14,637 nucleotides of DNA, taken from assembly GCA_004377245.1 (NCBI GenBank), contig SOIK01000223.1, positions 1-14,637 of the forward strand. Reading direction: 5' to 3'. Shown here piece after piece: positions 1 through 8,026 of this stretch. The translations under genes were made by a program, and so were the position numbers. This DNA is from Sulfurovum sp. (GTDB lineage: Bacteria; Campylobacterota; Campylobacteria; Campylobacterales; Sulfurovaceae). The notes beneath the pieces were generated by a model. That model saw only the letters and a program-made list of their open reading frames with translations, did not search any database and was not told the DNA's origin. Each line of letters opens with the position of its first letter. Within the stretch, counting starts at the first letter, position 1.

Positions 1-1
1 A

Positions 2-613
2 CTTGCAGGACTCATCAAAGAAGAACTTAATGTAGAAGTAGATCACCAGCACTTTATAGGCAAAGAGGTGGAAAAACTCACTTCCATGATAACGGAAATG
101 ATGGTGAACATCTATGAAGAAAAAATGTCTCAGATCGATCCAGAGCAAAGACAAGAGATAGAGCGCATCTTATACCTTCAAGTACTTGACCCTCAGTGGA
201 GAGACCACCTTTATGAGATGGATGTACTCAAAACAGGTATCGGACTTAGAGGCTACAACCAAAAAGATCCACTGACCGAGTACAAGCAAGACAGCTTTAA
301 ACTCTTTACTGACTTGGTACAACGTATCAAATATGAAGCAGTGAAAGTACTTCAACTTGTACAGTTTAACTTTGAATCTCCCCAAGAGGAAGAGGCTGCA
401 GTTGAGCACATTAGAGAAAAGTTGGAGAGTGATATCGCTGAAACTTCACTCAATCAATCTTATGAAGAGGGTGTGATCACGGAAGATCTTAGCCGTAAAC
501 CTATATCAGGAACTAAAAAACCAAAAAGAAATGAGCCTTGCCCCTGTGGTTCTGGTAAAAAATATAAAAACTGTTGTGGACAGAGTGGACCGAAAAAAGG
601 TCTTTTGGCATAA
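2..613 (+). CDS. secA: Preprotein translocase ATPase SecA, C-terminal part (5' end outside window)
   Basis: SecA is the cytoplasmic ATPase motor that pushes unfolded preproteins through SecYEG. Only the last 203 residues are visible, open from the window edge. The segment with LYLQVLDPQWRDHLYEMD and GIGLRGYNQKDPLTEYK is the conserved helical-scaffold/helical-wing region of SecA. The extreme C-terminus (about nt 539-577) carries the SEC-C zinc finger, C-x-C-x8-C-C in CPCGSGKKYKNCC, which in other bacteria binds zinc and contacts SecB or ribosomes. The stop codon TAA at 611-613 shares its last base with the ATG of the next gene, so the two are probably translationally coupled. Nothing is degenerate in the visible part, and the identification is certain. 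Confidence 0.97.
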   Translation, partial: LAGLIKEELNVEVDHQHFIGKEVEKLTSMITEMMVNIYEEKMSQIDPEQRQEIERILYLQVLDPQWRDHLYEMDVLKTGIGLRGYNQKDPLTEYKQDSFKLFTDLVQRIKYEAVKVLQLVQFNFESPQEEEAAVEHIREKLESDIAETSLNQSYEEGVITEDLSRKPISGTKKPKRNEPCPCGSGKKYKNCCGQSGPKKGLLA

Positions 614-1839
614 TGTCCACTCCCGCTAAACTTCCCTTGCCTAACAAGAAGTTTGTTAAGCATATCATCAGACACTATCTGAAATACGACAGAGAGAACC
701 CTTTTATCTTTATCTCCGCACTGCTAGCCTTTTTAGGTGTCTCAGCGGGTGTGATGGTGTTGATGATCGCTATGGGGATCATGAACGGAACACAAAAAGA
801 GTTTACCAAACGTCTTTTTGTCATGAACTACCCTCTTACAGTACTTCCTCTTGAAGAAAACTCTGTCAATGACACACTCATACAAACTCTTTCCCAAAAA
901 TTCCCTCATTTAAAATTCAGTCCATACTACACCACTCAAGTCATCACTAGGAATGCTGGTGCAGTACAAGGAAGTTTGCTCTATGGTGTTGACTACAATA
1001 AAGAGAGTCAGATCAATCATATCTTTGCAAAAGCCAAAGGTGATACAGAGAGTAAATTTAGAGTCGTCGTAGGTGATGCTCTCTCTTTTGAGATGAATGC
1101 ACCTAAAGGCGAAAAAGTAACCCTCTACTTTTCAGAGCAACAAGCCATCGGTTTTGGAACGATGCCTCTACAAAAACGTTTCATTGTAGATGGTGTTTTT
1201 GATTCAGGTTTGAAAGCCTATGATAAAGCCATCATGTACACTTCTCTCGAAGCTTTTGAGAAACTACTCAAGCGAGAACATGGGACCTATGATGGTCTGC
1301 ATATCTACACTCAAAAGCCACTTAAAGAGATGGAAGCCATCAAAAACGCTTTACCACCTACTACAGTGATAGAGGGTTGGTGGCAACAAAATGGTAGCTT
1401 CTTTGCAGCGATGGAGATGGAGAAAAAAGCCCTCTTCTTGGTGTTACTACTTATTATACTTGTAGCATCACTGAACATCATCTCCTCTCTTTTGATGACT
1501 GTCATGAGCAGACGAAGCGAGATCGCTCTTATGCGTACACTGGGAGCCACTAAAGTAGAGATAAGGTCTATTTTCTTCAGACTAGGACTCATCATAGGAA
1601 CAGCAGGCATAGTTGCAGGTACCCTACTTGGTAGTCTCGGTATATGGGTACTCAAAACCTTTGACCTCATCTCTATGCCTGAAGATGTTTACGGTACCTC
1701 TAAACTACCCGTAGACTTGACCATGAATGATTTTGGACTTATAATACTGGGGACTTCTATCATCATCTTACTCTCTGCACTCTACCCTGCGAAAAAAGCT
1801 TCACAGACAGATCCATTGACTGTGTTGAGGAATGAGTAA
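613..1839 (+). CDS. LolC/LolE-type ABC transporter permease (FtsX/MacB fold)
   Basis: Inner-membrane permease of the lipoprotein-releasing (Lol) class, expected to work with a LolD-like ATPase that is not in this window. The ATG at 613 is preferred, giving 408 residues: it overlaps the secA stop as TAATG, while the upstream in-frame GTG (574) lies inside the SecA zinc-finger codons. The protein has an N-terminal cytoplasmic stretch, membrane segment 1 (about residues 31-55, ending in AMGIMNG), a periplasmic domain of about 215 residues, then three membrane segments (about 273-297, 322-347, 373-392). The motif MSRRSEIALMRTLGAT after segment 2 and the ending YPAKKASQTDPLTVLRNE are typical of FtsX-domain permeases. 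LolC and LolE cannot be told apart here; many non-gamma bacteria use one such protein. Lipoprotein release is inferred from the family. Confidence 0.88.
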   Translation: MSTPAKLPLPNKKFVKHIIRHYLKYDRENPFIFISALLAFLGVSAGVMVLMIAMGIMNGTQKEFTKRLFVMNYPLTVLPLEENSVNDTLIQTLSQKFPHLKFSPYYTTQVITRNAGAVQGSLLYGVDYNKESQINHIFAKAKGDTESKFRVVVGDALSFEMNAPKGEKVTLYFSEQQAIGFGTMPLQKRFIVDGVFDSGLKAYDKAIMYTSLEAFEKLLKREHGTYDGLHIYTQKPLKEMEAIKNALPPTTVIEGWWQQNGSFFAAMEMEKKALFLVLLLIILVASLNIISSLLMTVMSRRSEIALMRTLGATKVEIRSIFFRLGLIIGTAGIVAGTLLGSLGIWVLKTFDLISMPEDVYGTSKLPVDLTMNDFGLIILGTSIIILLSALYPAKKASQTDPLTVLRNE

Positions 1840-1865
1840 GGGATTCTACCTATCAACTCAACTCT

Positions 1866-2018
1866 CGTTCCCAAATTGTATTTGGGAATGCGCCCTGACT
1901 GCAAGGAGGAAGTGCCCTTGGGGTGCATATGAAAGTTCATTATGCAGTATGTATTTTTTTAGAAGTTCCCTTTATTTATTATGTTGATGTATGGATTCCC
2001 AAACACAGTTTGGGAACC
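1866..2018. repeat. REPIN-like inverted pair of REP palindromes between convergent genes
   Basis: This non-coding gap (1840-2033) separates two convergent genes. It holds two related perfect palindromes. The first is TTCCCAAAT (1868-1876), TGT, ATTTGGGAA (1880-1888). The second is TTCCCAAAC (1996-2004), ACA, GTTTGGGAA (2008-2016). The loops TGT and ACA are reverse complements and the innermost pair changes from T-A to C-G, so the second copy is the first in opposite orientation with a compensatory change. The flanks also match when inverted (AACT a few bases outside each). This is the architecture of a REPIN or BIME, which RAYT (Y1 transposase) proteins mobilise elsewhere in the genome. The hairpins may also act as a bidirectional terminator. 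No transposase gene is nearby. The ~100 bp between the palindromes shows nothing else I can name. Confidence 0.7.
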
Positions 2019-2033
2019 AGTTAAGAGTTAATG

Positions 2034-4640
2034 CTATTTATTAATAATATGAGCAGGAGATTCAATCGTACGTTTTAAAAACTGTAGTGGCATAAGAAGT
2101 ATATCTTGTGCTGCACTTGTCTTTACTTTTGGTTTATCTAGAGTCCCAGAGATTTTCAATCCAACTGTCATACTTTTGTCTTTGCCCATCAAAATATAAC
2201 CTAACAGAGGAAGATTTCCAACAAATTTTCCCAGTTCTCTAGCTGTCTGTATGGCAAGATTCATTTTAATGGTTTTTGTCTTGATATTTACTTCTCCCTT
2301 ACCAACGATCGTTGCAGAACCCCCTTTAATATAAACAGAGTCAAAAATTACTTTATCTCCTATCCTTCTATATTCAACAACTCCCTCTTGTATCTTAAAT
2401 CCTTTTTTTGAAAAACCTGGATTTTGTAAAGTGGCTAAAGCTGGTATGGTATTCATAAATGCCAAAGTATTGTTGTAAGCTTTAAAGTCACTCATTACCC
2501 CACCCTCAACAATTATCTTCCCTTTCATTACTTTATCTGGATTGCCAGATATTTTAATTGTATAGCGTCCGTTTTTCAAACCCTTAAAATCGATAAGAGG
2601 ATGCAAAAATTTATCTTTCATGCGTAAAGCTTGCATGGAAAACAGTTTTCCTTTTTTATTGAACTTTACGATATCTCCATCTAAACTTCCTATAGCGTTA
2701 ATATCACCATTCGCTTTTACCTCTACATCATAGCTATCTGTTACAAGGGTATGTTTATCATATCTTAGTTTACTATTTTCTCCTAAAATCACTAATCTTT
2801 TTATATAACTCTTTTTTGCTTCACTTTTTTGTGCTTCACTTTTTTTAATTTTTTCCCTTGAAGATAAAAATTTTTTAAGATCTATATTTAGATTTTTAAG
2901 TTTTATACGTGATTTATCTGTATTGAAATGGAAACGCTTGTCAAAAGCATAAAAGTCTACACCATTTTTTGTGACCTCCCCACTACAGGGTACTCTTGTA
3001 TGACACACATTGTCTTTCTCATAGAAGAAACATGATCTTCTATGAAGTTTTCCCTTAAAGGTATAGGTCTTAAAGTCTTTAGTAGTAATATCAAGATTTC
3101 CTCCATCTATCTGTATACCAAGATTTTTCAGATAAGGTTTTATCTTCTCTATTTTTGCTACCTGTATCAACATCTCTTTAGGGCGATTCACTATCTTCAA
3201 CTTCAATGTTGGTATATCAACTACAATATTTTTACTATAATCCAAAGTCAATGGCAATAGTTTGTTTTTAATCACAAAGAATTTCTCTTCTTCCCCTCCT
3301 ATACTAATCTGCTTCGCATCAAAGATAAGATCAACTTTTTTTTCTTTTAGATCTATCTTTCCATTTGCTCTACCTGCATACCAGCTCTCTTTTAGATCAA
3401 TATCCTTAAGAGTGATAAATCCTTTGTCAAACTGTACATTTCCTTTAAGGACAGGTAGTCTTGTCTTGTTGATATAGAGATCTCCCTTCCCTAGATCAAC
3501 ATTGACAAATACGGAAGTTTTTTTAGTAGATTCCTTTAACGGTATATCTATCTTCACATTCACTTTAGCCATACTACCTTTTTGTGTAACAGGTATCTGT
3601 AATTTATACGCTTTAAGTATCTCTTGCACTACACTATCGATAACACTTTTAATATGAAGATCAAGTTTAAGTATCGTAGGTTTTTCTCCTACCAAATCTG
3701 TAATAGCCACTTTACTTCCAGCTAAACTTCTTTCTTTATACGTAGGATTTTTCAAATCAAAATAGAGCCCACCTTCTTTATAGGTCAAGATAACACTTTC
3801 TGCCAAAACTGGTGACAAGTTCTCTTTATAGTGAATTTTTACATCTTCAAAAAGTACATTTCCTTTGAGTGCATCAAAATCCATCTTAAAGCCACCATCC
3901 TCAAGCGATCCTCTTCCTATTAAAGAGTATAACCTATATCTTTTTGCCTGAACTTTTTCAACGATCCAACTTTTTATAGACTCTTTCAGTGGAAATTTTT
4001 CTATAAGTGTTTTTAAATCCGTAAACTCTTCACTATTAAGTATAAAGTCTATTGTATTTTTCTCTTTGCTTGCTTTAAATTTCCCCTTGATATTATAAGC
4101 ATCAAACGTACCTTTCGTCTCCAACCTGTTACGCTTTGGATAATAAACAAGTTCTCCCTTTATATCAATATTATCCTTTTTCAGATGCAACATAGAGACA
4201 TCTGCGATAAATTTTTGCCCTTCTCTTTGTATATTTCCAGCAATCGCATAATCATCACTGGTAATATAAAGTATATCATCTGCAAAAATAATGTTTAACT
4301 CATTGTTTTGAAAGTGGATTTTTTCTAACTCTATATAATCAAAAAAGGTAAAAAGATATTTGATATTGTCAAACGTTTCATCTAAATTATCAAACGAAGG
4401 TTTAGCTTTACTTTGAGGAATAACTATATTATGTGCTTTAAGTGTGAGTTTTTTATCGAGTTTGATGTATAATTCATCTATCTTGTAGTGACCAAAAGTA
4501 AGGTTCTCTGCATGTATACCTACTTTTAGCCAATAGAAAAAAGCCACAAAAAGGATAACCAAAAAGATGAGTGTATTACGCAATACCACATGGAGAACAT
4601 GGATAGTATGGGCAGAAAACATCGCACTGGTTTTTATCAT
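2034..4640 (-). CDS. AsmA/YhdP-like membrane-anchored envelope protein (868 aa)
   Basis: Large protein with one N-terminal membrane segment (about residues 20-40, TLIFLVILFVAFFYWLKVGI) followed by over 800 residues rich in short alternating beta strands and Asp-Leu/Lys patterns. The C-terminal ~170 residues (GRYTIKISGNPDKVMKGKIIVEGG onward, with NTIPALATLQNPGFSKKGF and GSATIVGKGEVN) match the AsmA-like C-terminal / DUF3971 region of YhdP-type proteins. In Gram-negative bacteria these are long bridge-like proteins linked to phospholipid movement to the outer membrane; that role here is inferred. A Lys/Ser/Glu-rich insertion (KKSEAQKSEAKKS) sits near the middle. ATG at 4640 is chosen because AAAAGG lies 8 nt upstream on the minus strand. 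The start overlaps the divergent mltG start by 74 bp. The alternative GTG (4589) or TTG (4583) would still overlap. Confidence 0.8.
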   Translation of the reverse strand: MIKTSAMFSAHTIHVLHVVLRNTLIFLVILFVAFFYWLKVGIHAENLTFGHYKIDELYIKLDKKLTLKAHNIVIPQSKAKPSFDNLDETFDNIKYLFTFFDYIELEKIHFQNNELNIIFADDILYITSDDYAIAGNIQREGQKFIADVSMLHLKKDNIDIKGELVYYPKRNRLETKGTFDAYNIKGKFKASKEKNTIDFILNSEEFTDLKTLIEKFPLKESIKSWIVEKVQAKRYRLYSLIGRGSLEDGGFKMDFDALKGNVLFEDVKIHYKENLSPVLAESVILTYKEGGLYFDLKNPTYKERSLAGSKVAITDLVGEKPTILKLDLHIKSVIDSVVQEILKAYKLQIPVTQKGSMAKVNVKIDIPLKESTKKTSVFVNVDLGKGDLYINKTRLPVLKGNVQFDKGFITLKDIDLKESWYAGRANGKIDLKEKKVDLIFDAKQISIGGEEEKFFVIKNKLLPLTLDYSKNIVVDIPTLKLKIVNRPKEMLIQVAKIEKIKPYLKNLGIQIDGGNLDITTKDFKTYTFKGKLHRRSCFFYEKDNVCHTRVPCSGEVTKNGVDFYAFDKRFHFNTDKSRIKLKNLNIDLKKFLSSREKIKKSEAQKSEAKKSYIKRLVILGENSKLRYDKHTLVTDSYDVEVKANGDINAIGSLDGDIVKFNKKGKLFSMQALRMKDKFLHPLIDFKGLKNGRYTIKISGNPDKVMKGKIIVEGGVMSDFKAYNNTLAFMNTIPALATLQNPGFSKKGFKIQEGVVEYRRIGDKVIFDSVYIKGGSATIVGKGEVNIKTKTIKMNLAIQTARELGKFVGNLPLLGYILMGKDKSMTVGLKISGTLDKPKVKTSAAQDILLMPLQFLKRTIESPAHIINK

Positions 4641-5520
4641 CTCTTTCGCCTTTTATACTACACTACCCATCAAAACGACACAAACACTCTTTGTGCCTCA
4701 AGGCTCTATAGGAAACATTATATCACAGCTGACTAAAAAAGGCTACGCATTAAGTAAGATCGACACCTATATACTCAGACTTATAGGCACACCCAAAAGT
4801 GGATGGATCTATATAGGCAAAAATGAACTCAATCGTATCGACTTTCTCTATAAACTCACAAATGCAAAAGCGATGATACACAAGGTCACACTTATCCCGG
4901 GAGAAACTTCTGAACTCTTTTTTGATACTCTCTCACAAAAGTTACAATTAGACAAAACTAAACTTCAAAAATATTACCAAGAGTTCTCCTTCTACCCTGA
5001 AGCAGGTATCTATGCCGATACCTACCATGTTCCTTATGGCATAAAAGAGAAACATCTCATGCATTTTCTCATAAGAGAATCAGAAAAAAAATATAAGAAA
5101 ATTTCAGAAAAGATCTATGGGAACTACAGTCAAAAACAGTGGCAAAAAGTACTGATCATCGCTTCTATCATTCAAAAAGAAGCAGCAAATGATCAAGAGA
5201 TGCCATTGGTCTCTTCTGTTATCTATAACCGACTTAAAAAGGGTATGCGATTACAGATGGATGGGACACTGAATTATGGTAAATACTCACATATCAAAGT
5301 CACCCCAGAGCGCATACGCACTGATGAAAGTACCTTCAACACCTACAAACACAAAGGACTACCATCCTCTCCCATAGGAGCAGTCAGCCTCTCTGCCATC
5401 ACTGCCGCCATAAAACCTGCAAAAACAGACTACCTCTACTTTATGAAAAATGATAAAGGTGTACATGACTTTGCAAAAACTTTTAAAAAGCATCGTAAGA
5501 ACATTCAGAAAGCTAAATAA
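4567..5520 (+). CDS. mltG: Endolytic murein transglycosylase MltG
   Basis: MltG cleaves nascent glycan strands at the inner membrane and is thought to set strand length during peptidoglycan synthesis. The 317-residue protein has an N-terminal membrane anchor (about residues 14-34), a LysM-like region, then the YceG/MltG catalytic domain. The signature IIASIIQKEAANDQEMPLVSSVIYNRL (about 197-222) contains the catalytic glutamate, E205, and is followed by MRLQMDGTLNYG and the conserved TYKHKGLPSSPIGAVS. ATG at 4567 has AAGGA 11 nt upstream and there is no other Met before the membrane segment, so the start is fairly secure even though it lies inside the divergent YhdP-like gene. Length and motifs agree with Campylobacterota MltG. 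The regulatory signals must lie inside the neighbour's coding region. Confidence 0.95.
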   Translation: MSVLRNTTWRTWIVWAENIALVFIISFAFYTTLPIKTTQTLFVPQGSIGNIISQLTKKGYALSKIDTYILRLIGTPKSGWIYIGKNELNRIDFLYKLTNAKAMIHKVTLIPGETSELFFDTLSQKLQLDKTKLQKYYQEFSFYPEAGIYADTYHVPYGIKEKHLMHFLIRESEKKYKKISEKIYGNYSQKQWQKVLIIASIIQKEAANDQEMPLVSSVIYNRLKKGMRLQMDGTLNYGKYSHIKVTPERIRTDESTFNTYKHKGLPSSPIGAVSLSAITAAIKPAKTDYLYFMKNDKGVHDFAKTFKKHRKNIQKAK

Positions 5521-5550
5521 TTAACTCAACTTTCACACATGCAATTCCAC

Positions 5551-5576
5551 GTCATTCTCAGCTTGACTGGGAATCT
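5551..5576. repeat. dRS3-like imperfect palindrome (ATTC..GGGAAT)
   Basis: ATTCTCAG (5554-5561) and CTGGGAAT (5567-5574) form an 8-bp stem with one wobble pair around the loop CTTGA. The flanks GTC and CT fit the widespread GTCATTCCC...GGGAATCT repeat pattern, of which the neisserial dRS3 repeat is the best-known example. It lies between the convergent mltG and small membrane protein genes and supplies the last codons and stop of the latter. It may also terminate transcription, although no T run follows. A single degenerate copy gives only moderate confidence that it is a true repeat. Confidence 0.45.
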
Positions 5577-5857
5577 ACAAAGGTTTTGTATCTAGCTTGA
5601 TTAGAGAGTATCAAATCTGCATAGACTTTTTTAGCCATCACATACTGAATAGTATCTTCCAAATCTTTATAAGAGGTATTTTTCTTCATCAACATACAAC
5701 TCTCTAGCACTTCAGCATTTGCAAACTTTACTACCGTACACAACTCATTTATCTGCATAACAGCATCAAGTGCAACATCTTTGTTTTTCTTTGACAATAT
5801 ATAGTAAAGCGTAGTAATAATGCCGCAAATCAAATAAAAGAAATTTTGTTGACCCAA
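5558..5857 (-). CDS. Small single-pass membrane protein of unknown function
   Basis: I do not recognise this 99-residue protein. It begins with a hydrophobic stretch (about residues 7-22, FYLICGIITTLYYILS) followed by a charged, probably helical domain with two cysteines (C40, C54). The likely start is TTG at 5857, two bases after the stop of the upstream metallophosphoesterase, suggesting one operon and translational coupling. The first ATG in frame (5758) would remove the membrane segment. No clear ribosome binding site precedes the TTG, so the start is uncertain. The last codons (VDSQSS and stop) come from a repeat-like palindrome, so the original C-terminus may have been different. It is probably a real gene because of its operon position and membrane-anchor architecture. 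Confidence 0.55.
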   Translation of the reverse strand: MGQQNFFYLICGIITTLYYILSKKNKDVALDAVMQINELCTVVKFANAEVLESCMLMKKNTSYKDLEDTIQYVMAKKVYADLILSNQARYKTFVDSQSS

Positions 5858-5859
5858 AG

Positions 5860-6960
5860 TTAAATAATATACGCTATCTCAGCCTGTGAATTAAGTCTCA
5901 TGGGCGGTCCCCAAAACCCGATACCACTGTTGACATAGATATAAGAGCCATGTGAGAGTTGGTGCAATCCTTTAACGTAGGGTTGCTGTAGTTTCACCAG
6001 ATGGTTAAACGGCCAAATTTGACCTCCATGGGTATGGCCACTGAGAATGAGATCAGGTTTGTATGCTTTGAGTTCCTCTATAAACTTTGGTTGATGTGCC
6101 AAGAGTATAGTTTGGTAGTTAGTATTACACTCTTGGAATGCCTTATCGATATTAGGTTCAAGTAGATTTACACGATAACCAAAAAGATCAGTAACACCTA
6201 CAATATTGAGTTTCAGCTCATCGATAGTTACACTCTCATTGAGCAGAAACTTTATATTGGTTTCTTTCATAAAAGCGATGATCTCCAAAGGATCGTGGAA
6301 ATATTCATGATTACCAAGGATATAGTAGATTCCGTATTTTGATCGGATATGGGTGAGTTCAAGAACAGCCTCTTTAACTGCCTCTATTTTTGTATCAATA
6401 AGATCACCGGTAATGACAACGATATCGGCTTTGAGAGAATTGATCTTTTCTACAGAATGTTTGACAAATTCTCTATCGATCAATCCCCCTATATGCAAGT
6501 CACTGATCTGTACGATCGAAAAGTCAAAAAGATTTGGTTTTACTACATTTATAACGGGTTCTTTCATACCTTCATATACCGCTGTACTGACATAACCCGC
6601 AGAGAGAGCAAGCATCATACCATCTCCACTTTTTTTGATAAAATCCCGTTTTGACTGATCCACATTTTTCAGTGTTTTGTGAAAGAGATGGATAAATTCA
6701 TGAACGACCAGATACAAAAGAAGGACAAATGAAATACCTATAGAAATAGAAAAAAGATAATAAATGGAGGCAAATAGTAACTCTGTGTATCGGCCCAAAA
6801 CATAGAAGATATTTGAAATGAAGTTGAGTCCCAAGAGTATGGTTAAAACTTTTTTTGTTTTATGTGAGACTAGTAATTTTTTGATCACTCTAGAGTAAAA
6901 AAGATAGTGCAGCGCAAAGAAAAAGAGAAGAAAAACAGAAAAGAATAGAAAAGTTCTCAT
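5860..6960 (-). CDS. Membrane-anchored calcineurin-like metallophosphoesterase (YkuE-like)
   Basis: 366 residues. The N-terminal third has about three membrane segments (roughly 3-22, 38-56, 64-88) and another hydrophobic stretch at 112-128, just after KRDFIKK, which resembles a worn Tat motif. The catalytic domain starts near residue 145 and carries the full dinuclear-metal set: D154 and H156 (QISDLHIGG), D186 (TGDLID), N217 and H218 (LGNHEYF), H289 (LAHQPK), H309 and H311 (SGHTHGGQIWP). Characterised YkuE-like relatives hydrolyse phosphoesters or UDP-diacylglucosamine (LpxG type), but the substrate cannot be read from sequence. AAGGAGGAG lies 5 nt before ATG 6960, a very strong ribosome binding site. 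The small membrane protein gene follows after 2 nt. Confidence 0.9.
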   Translation of the reverse strand: MRTFLFFSVFLLFFFALHYLFYSRVIKKLLVSHKTKKVLTILLGLNFISNIFYVLGRYTELLFASIYYLFSISIGISFVLLLYLVVHEFIHLFHKTLKNVDQSKRDFIKKSGDGMMLALSAGYVSTAVYEGMKEPVINVVKPNLFDFSIVQISDLHIGGLIDREFVKHSVEKINSLKADIVVITGDLIDTKIEAVKEAVLELTHIRSKYGIYYILGNHEYFHDPLEIIAFMKETNIKFLLNESVTIDELKLNIVGVTDLFGYRVNLLEPNIDKAFQECNTNYQTILLAHQPKFIEELKAYKPDLILSGHTHGGQIWPFNHLVKLQQPYVKGLHQLSHGSYIYVNSGIGFWGPPMRLNSQAEIAYII

Positions 6961-7028
6961 TAATACTCCTCCTTCTTAAGATGTTGTATCTGATAACTCT
7001 AAAACGTTATAACAATATAACATAAATA

Positions 7029-7919
7029 CTAGAGCAATTGTTTCAAATCATTCAAATCAAACAAAAGTACATTCTCTTCTTTTGTTTGCATAAGTTCATT
7101 GGAAAACCCATCTTTGGAAAAAAGTGCATACACATCTACTTTCATACCTGACTGTAAAGCTTTGGCTTTGAGTTTGGTAAGTTCATTTTTACATACTTTT
7201 CGATCTTTATATTTACACTCACCCAAGATGAGTTTTTTATCACTTGTGATGGCTAAGATGTCGAACTCACTGTGTTGGTTCCAGTAGCTACCACTACTTA
7301 GCAGTGGTGTAGATGATTCATAATGCTTTACAAGTAGTGCATCACAGAGTTGCTCGTAGACCAAAGAGCGTAAGCGCTCATAGTTTTTCTGAAAATTCTC
7401 TAAAAATGCACTGCCATCACCTTGAACTAACTCTTTTCTATAATACGTCACAAAACCAAACCAAAAACGCATAAAGGGGTCCACAAAACGAAGTTTATCT
7501 TGTATGCGGTAAGAACGAAGCTCTTTTTTGAGTTTATGTTTGGGATGCAAACGTAATGGGCTTTCCCTTGTAGGTTCCAGAGAAAGAATGTTGAGGGCTA
7601 TCAATTCTTTTATGATCTCTTCACCTGCTGATTCACTCAATCGTGCCTTCTTCAGTACCGAGTAAAATTTACCATCACCTCTAGCCACAGCCATAAGCAC
7701 TTCCCGGTAAGGAGTCTCCAGCAGATAAGAGGGAGAAACAAGGGTTTGGAATTTGGAGAAGTTTTGCACAAAGTTAGACTCAACCATAGAAAAAACATCA
7801 TCAAAATAATCTAATGCTATACTCTCCTCTACTCCTCCCAAAATAGAAAAATACTCAATAGCCTGTTCTAACTCTAAGTAAGAGAAGTGATGAAAAAATG
7901 TTTTAAATGATGTTCTAAT
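7029..7919 (-). CDS. DUF234 protein (orphan C-terminal half of an archaeal-type ATPase), unusual start
   Basis: DUF234 is normally the C-terminal part of archaeal-type STAND ATPases. Here it stands alone, without a Walker A/B ATPase domain. It has a winged-helix-like middle (GKFYSVLKKARLSESAGEEIIKELIALNIL), the block RFVDPFMRFWFGFV, and a C-terminal nuclease-like core. Counting from the proposed ATT start, that core has D220, then E234 and K236 in ILGECKY, a PD-(D/E)XK-type arrangement. The first usable canonical codon is TTG at 7841 (270 aa), but the frame stays open upstream and encodes a plausible family N-terminus (FFHHFSYLELEQAIEYFSILGG). The only initiation-like codon there is ATT at 7919, 6 nt after AAAGG, giving 296 aa. 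No ATG, GTG or TTG exists before the stop at 7929-7931. Function unknown. Confidence 0.7.
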   Translation of the reverse strand: MRTSFKTFFHHFSYLELEQAIEYFSILGGVEESIALDYFDDVFSMVESNFVQNFSKFQTLVSPSYLLETPYREVLMAVARGDGKFYSVLKKARLSESAGEEIIKELIALNILSLEPTRESPLRLHPKHKLKKELRSYRIQDKLRFVDPFMRFWFGFVTYYRKELVQGDGSAFLENFQKNYERLRSLVYEQLCDALLVKHYESSTPLLSSGSYWNQHSEFDILAITSDKKLILGECKYKDRKVCKNELTKLKAKALQSGMKVDVYALFSKDGFSNELMQTKEENVLLFDLNDLKQLL

Positions 7920-7931
7920 GCTTGACCTTTA

Positions 7932-8026
7932 ATTAATGTTGAATAATTTTAACATACTTTTGTTACAATAACTTTAGTTAATCATGATGTTTTTTTCATC
8001 AATTATTTGTATATAAAGTATTTTAC
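7932..8026. promoter_or_regulatory. Divergent intergenic region between DUF234 gene and NtrC-like gene
   Basis: This AT-rich gap must carry promoters for both divergent genes. On the plus strand TATAAA (8012-8017) is a good -10 box, but it would put the transcript start only about 2-3 nt before ATG 8027, a near-leaderless message. An alternative -10 is TACAAT (7964-7969), giving a leader of about 50 nt that includes a small hairpin (TGATG 7985-7989, CATCA 7997-8001). The NtrC-like gene has no clear Shine-Dalgarno sequence. TTAATCA (7979-7985) equals one half of the dyads found before both amtB genes, but the other half is missing. Confidence 0.35.

Noticed and set aside
7006..7021. Inverted repeat GTTATA-ACAA-TATAAC before the metallophosphoesterase gene
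   Set aside because: Only 6-bp AT-rich arms and no second copy in the window; likely by chance or part of an ordinary promoter.
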